A DNA stretch of 64,000 nucleotides from Ignavibacterium sp. (GTDB lineage: Bacteria; Bacteroidota; Ignavibacteria; Ignavibacteriales; Ignavibacteriaceae): assembly GCA_018335755.1 (NCBI GenBank), contig JAGXRK010000001.1, positions 248,001 through 312,000 on the forward strand, given 5' to 3'. Of the stretch, positions 62,640 through 64,000 are shown in pieces. The translations under genes and the position numbers were made by a program. Below the pieces are notes generated by a model, which was not told where the DNA came from, ran no database searches, and saw only the letters and a program-made list of their open reading frames with translations. Each line of letters starts with the position of its first letter. Within the stretch, counting starts at the first letter, position 1.

Positions 62640-63725
62640 ATGTTAATTGACATTGCCACTGCTTCACCCCCATTTAAAGTTCAACAGGATTTTGCCGCAT
62701 CAGAGTTAAAAAAGAGAATGGGAGGAACTTCAGCAATAAGCAGAATGATTGATATGGCTGCAAATCAGTCCGGAATTGATCACCGGTTTTTTGTTATCAG
62801 GGACGGAGAGACAAACTCTGACGAAAAATTTTATACCAGGAAAGGAAATCATTTTTCTCCTGATACCAAATCCAGGATGAGTGAATATGAAAAATGGTCT
62901 ATTGAATTAACTAAAAATGCCGTTAAAGATCTGGCTGAAAAAAATAAAATAGATTTTACTTCTATAGACAGGTTGATTACAATTTCCTGCACCGGGTTTT
63001 TTGCTCCCGGGCTAGATTATGAACTCATAAAAGAGTTTAATATCTCCCCAACTGTAAAAAGGACGAATATTGGATTTATGGGATGTGCAGCTTCTTTGAT
63101 TGGAGTAAACTCCGTGTGGGAAGCTATGAATAATAATCAAAGTGAAAACATACTTATGGTTTCAGTTGAACTTTGCAGTCTGCATCTTCAAACGGAACCT
63201 ACACGTGATAATATACTTGCCAATATGATATTCGCTGATGGTGCCGCAGCCGCATACTTTTCAAATAAAAAAAATGATGAAGCCCCTAAATTAGAAATTC
63301 AGTTTGCCGAATCATTCTTATTTGAAGAATCAGCAAAGTTTATGGGCTGGAAAATAGGTAACAACGGATTTGAGATGATGCTTTCATCAGAATTGCCTAA
63401 AATTATTTTAAATTCTGCAGCACCTAAGGCAATTGAAATACTAAATAAAAAAGGAATTACTGTAAATGAAGTAAAGCATTGGGCTTTGCATCCTGGCGGC
63501 AGGGCAATTTTAGATTCTTTGCAAAACGGGATTCACTTATCGGATGAGCAGTTAAAACCCTCAAGAGAAGTACTTAATAACTACGGCAATCTTTCTTCAG
63601 TATCAATTCTGTATGTGCTGAAAAGCATCTTAATTAGTCAGCAGTTAAAAAAGGATGACATCTGCTGTGCAATTGCATTCGGTCCGGGTTTAACTATGGA
63701 ATTAGTTCTATTTAAAGTTGTCTGA
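62640..63725 (+). CDS. Type III polyketide synthase (chalcone/alkylpyrone synthase type)
   Basis: 361 residues. The catalytic triad is complete: C149 in IGFMGCAASL, H284 in LHPGGRAIL and N317 in NNYGNLSS. SCTGFFAPGLDYELI and ADGAAAAYF are further family segments. Type III PKSs extend acyl-CoA starters with malonyl-CoA and cyclise to pyrones or resorcinols. The GFMGCAA wording is that of the bacterial alkylresorcinol/alkylpyrone group. The next gene, a methyltransferase, starts two bases later, so an operon for a methylated polyketide lipid is likely. Confidence 0.92.
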   Translation: MLIDIATASPPFKVQQDFAASELKKRMGGTSAISRMIDMAANQSGIDHRFFVIRDGETNSDEKFYTRKGNHFSPDTKSRMSEYEKWSIELTKNAVKDLAEKNKIDFTSIDRLITISCTGFFAPGLDYELIKEFNISPTVKRTNIGFMGCAASLIGVNSVWEAMNNNQSENILMVSVELCSLHLQTEPTRDNILANMIFADGAAAAYFSNKKNDEAPKLEIQFAESFLFEESAKFMGWKIGNNGFEMMLSSELPKIILNSAAPKAIEILNKKGITVNEVKHWALHPGGRAILDSLQNGIHLSDEQLKPSREVLNNYGNLSSVSILYVLKSILISQQLKKDDICCAIAFGPGLTMELVLFKVV

Positions 63726-63727
63726 TA

Positions 63728-64000
63728 ATGAAACGATCTTATGAACCTGAGTTGATGGATGATTTTTCAATTCAGGATGAACGAATTGATACTGCATTAA
63801 AGGAATTAAAAACTATTAATAATTATTTGGGAGGAGTATCAACAACAAAATCAGCATTAAACTATTTTATCGATTCCACTAATGAAATGCTCTCGGTAAT
63901 TGATGTCGGCTCAGCTACATCCGATAATCTGTTAGCTGCTAAAATATCTTTTCCCTCTCTTAAAATAATCTCCATCGATAAGAGTTTCCGATCTCTAAAA
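63728..64000 (+). CDS. Methyltransferase of the type III PKS operon, truncated by the window edge
   Basis: The first 91 codons of an open frame that continues past the window. It starts with ATG two bases after the PKS stop. The N-terminus (YEPELMDDFSIQDERIDTAL, LKTINNYLGG) and SAM-binding motif I (SVIDVGSATSDNLL, IISIDKS) match methyltransferases that accompany bacterial type III PKS genes and usually methylate the polyketide product. Beyond that the sequence is cut. Confidence 0.8.
   Translation, partial: MKRSYEPELMDDFSIQDERIDTALKELKTINNYLGGVSTTKSALNYFIDSTNEMLSVIDVGSATSDNLLAAKISFPSLKIISIDKSFRSLK

Noticed and set aside
1..64000. tRNA, rRNA, CRISPR array, insertion sequence or prophage
   Set aside because: I found no cloverleaf-like or rRNA-like sequence, no regular spacer-repeat array and no transposase or integrase gene in any gap or frame.

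Overview
The window is AT-rich bacterial DNA that most likely comes from a member of the Ignavibacteria (Bacteroidota/Chlorobi group). Four points support this. Several secreted proteins end in the type IX secretion (T9SS) sorting domain with the QNYPNPFNPST-type signature common in that class. PorV-like, TonB-receptor and YfhO-type genes are present. The suf operon uses SufU rather than SufE. Short palindromic intergenic repeats are scattered through the sequence. I see no rRNA, tRNA, CRISPR array, insertion sequence or prophage, and no gene-free stretch longer than about 205 bases.

Layout. 1-3.4 kb: the end of an RsmI-type rRNA methyltransferase gene, a membrane-anchored Mrr-like nuclease with a small partner, and an RlmD-type 23S rRNA methyltransferase. 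3.5-16.9 kb: two divergent Mrp-type cation/proton antiporter operons. The first is a classical mnhABCDEFG. The second has the subunit order of the Mbh ion-translocating module (E, F, G, DUF4040, MbhE-like, B, C) and three antiporter-like D subunits. They share a 195-bp control region with two strong inverted repeats. 17-20 kb: small metabolic genes. 20-27 kb: a TetR-controlled YbhGFSR-like drug exporter (TolC, HlyD, two ABC ATPases, two permeases) with four operator half-sites upstream of tetR.

27.5-45.4 kb is the most interesting region. Twelve genes lie head-to-tail on the plus strand with gaps of no more than about 40 bp, starting just after two tandem palindromes. They encode a cytosolic M20 peptidase, a signal-peptide cyanophycinase, a YfcC-type transporter related to basic amino acid carriers, two paralogous T9SS surface proteins, an RpiR/MurR regulator, a TonB-dependent receptor, a large secreted protein, a PorV-like outer membrane protein, an Ntn-hydrolase, a second cyanophycinase carrying a T9SS tail, and an M14 carboxypeptidase. 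I interpret this as a locus for scavenging extracellular cyanophycin (multi-arginyl-polyaspartate) or a related Asp/Arg-rich polymer. The pathway is inferred from protein families.

45.5-52.6 kb: a suf iron-sulfur assembly operon (sufBCDSU, a SufT-like gene, a bacilliredoxin and an Rrf2 regulator) interrupted by palindromic repeats. 52.8-62.5 kb: surface glycan genes (glycosyltransferases, YfhO, GDP-mannose dehydratase-like protein, methyltransferases). 62.6-64 kb: a type III polyketide synthase followed by a methyltransferase cut by the window edge.
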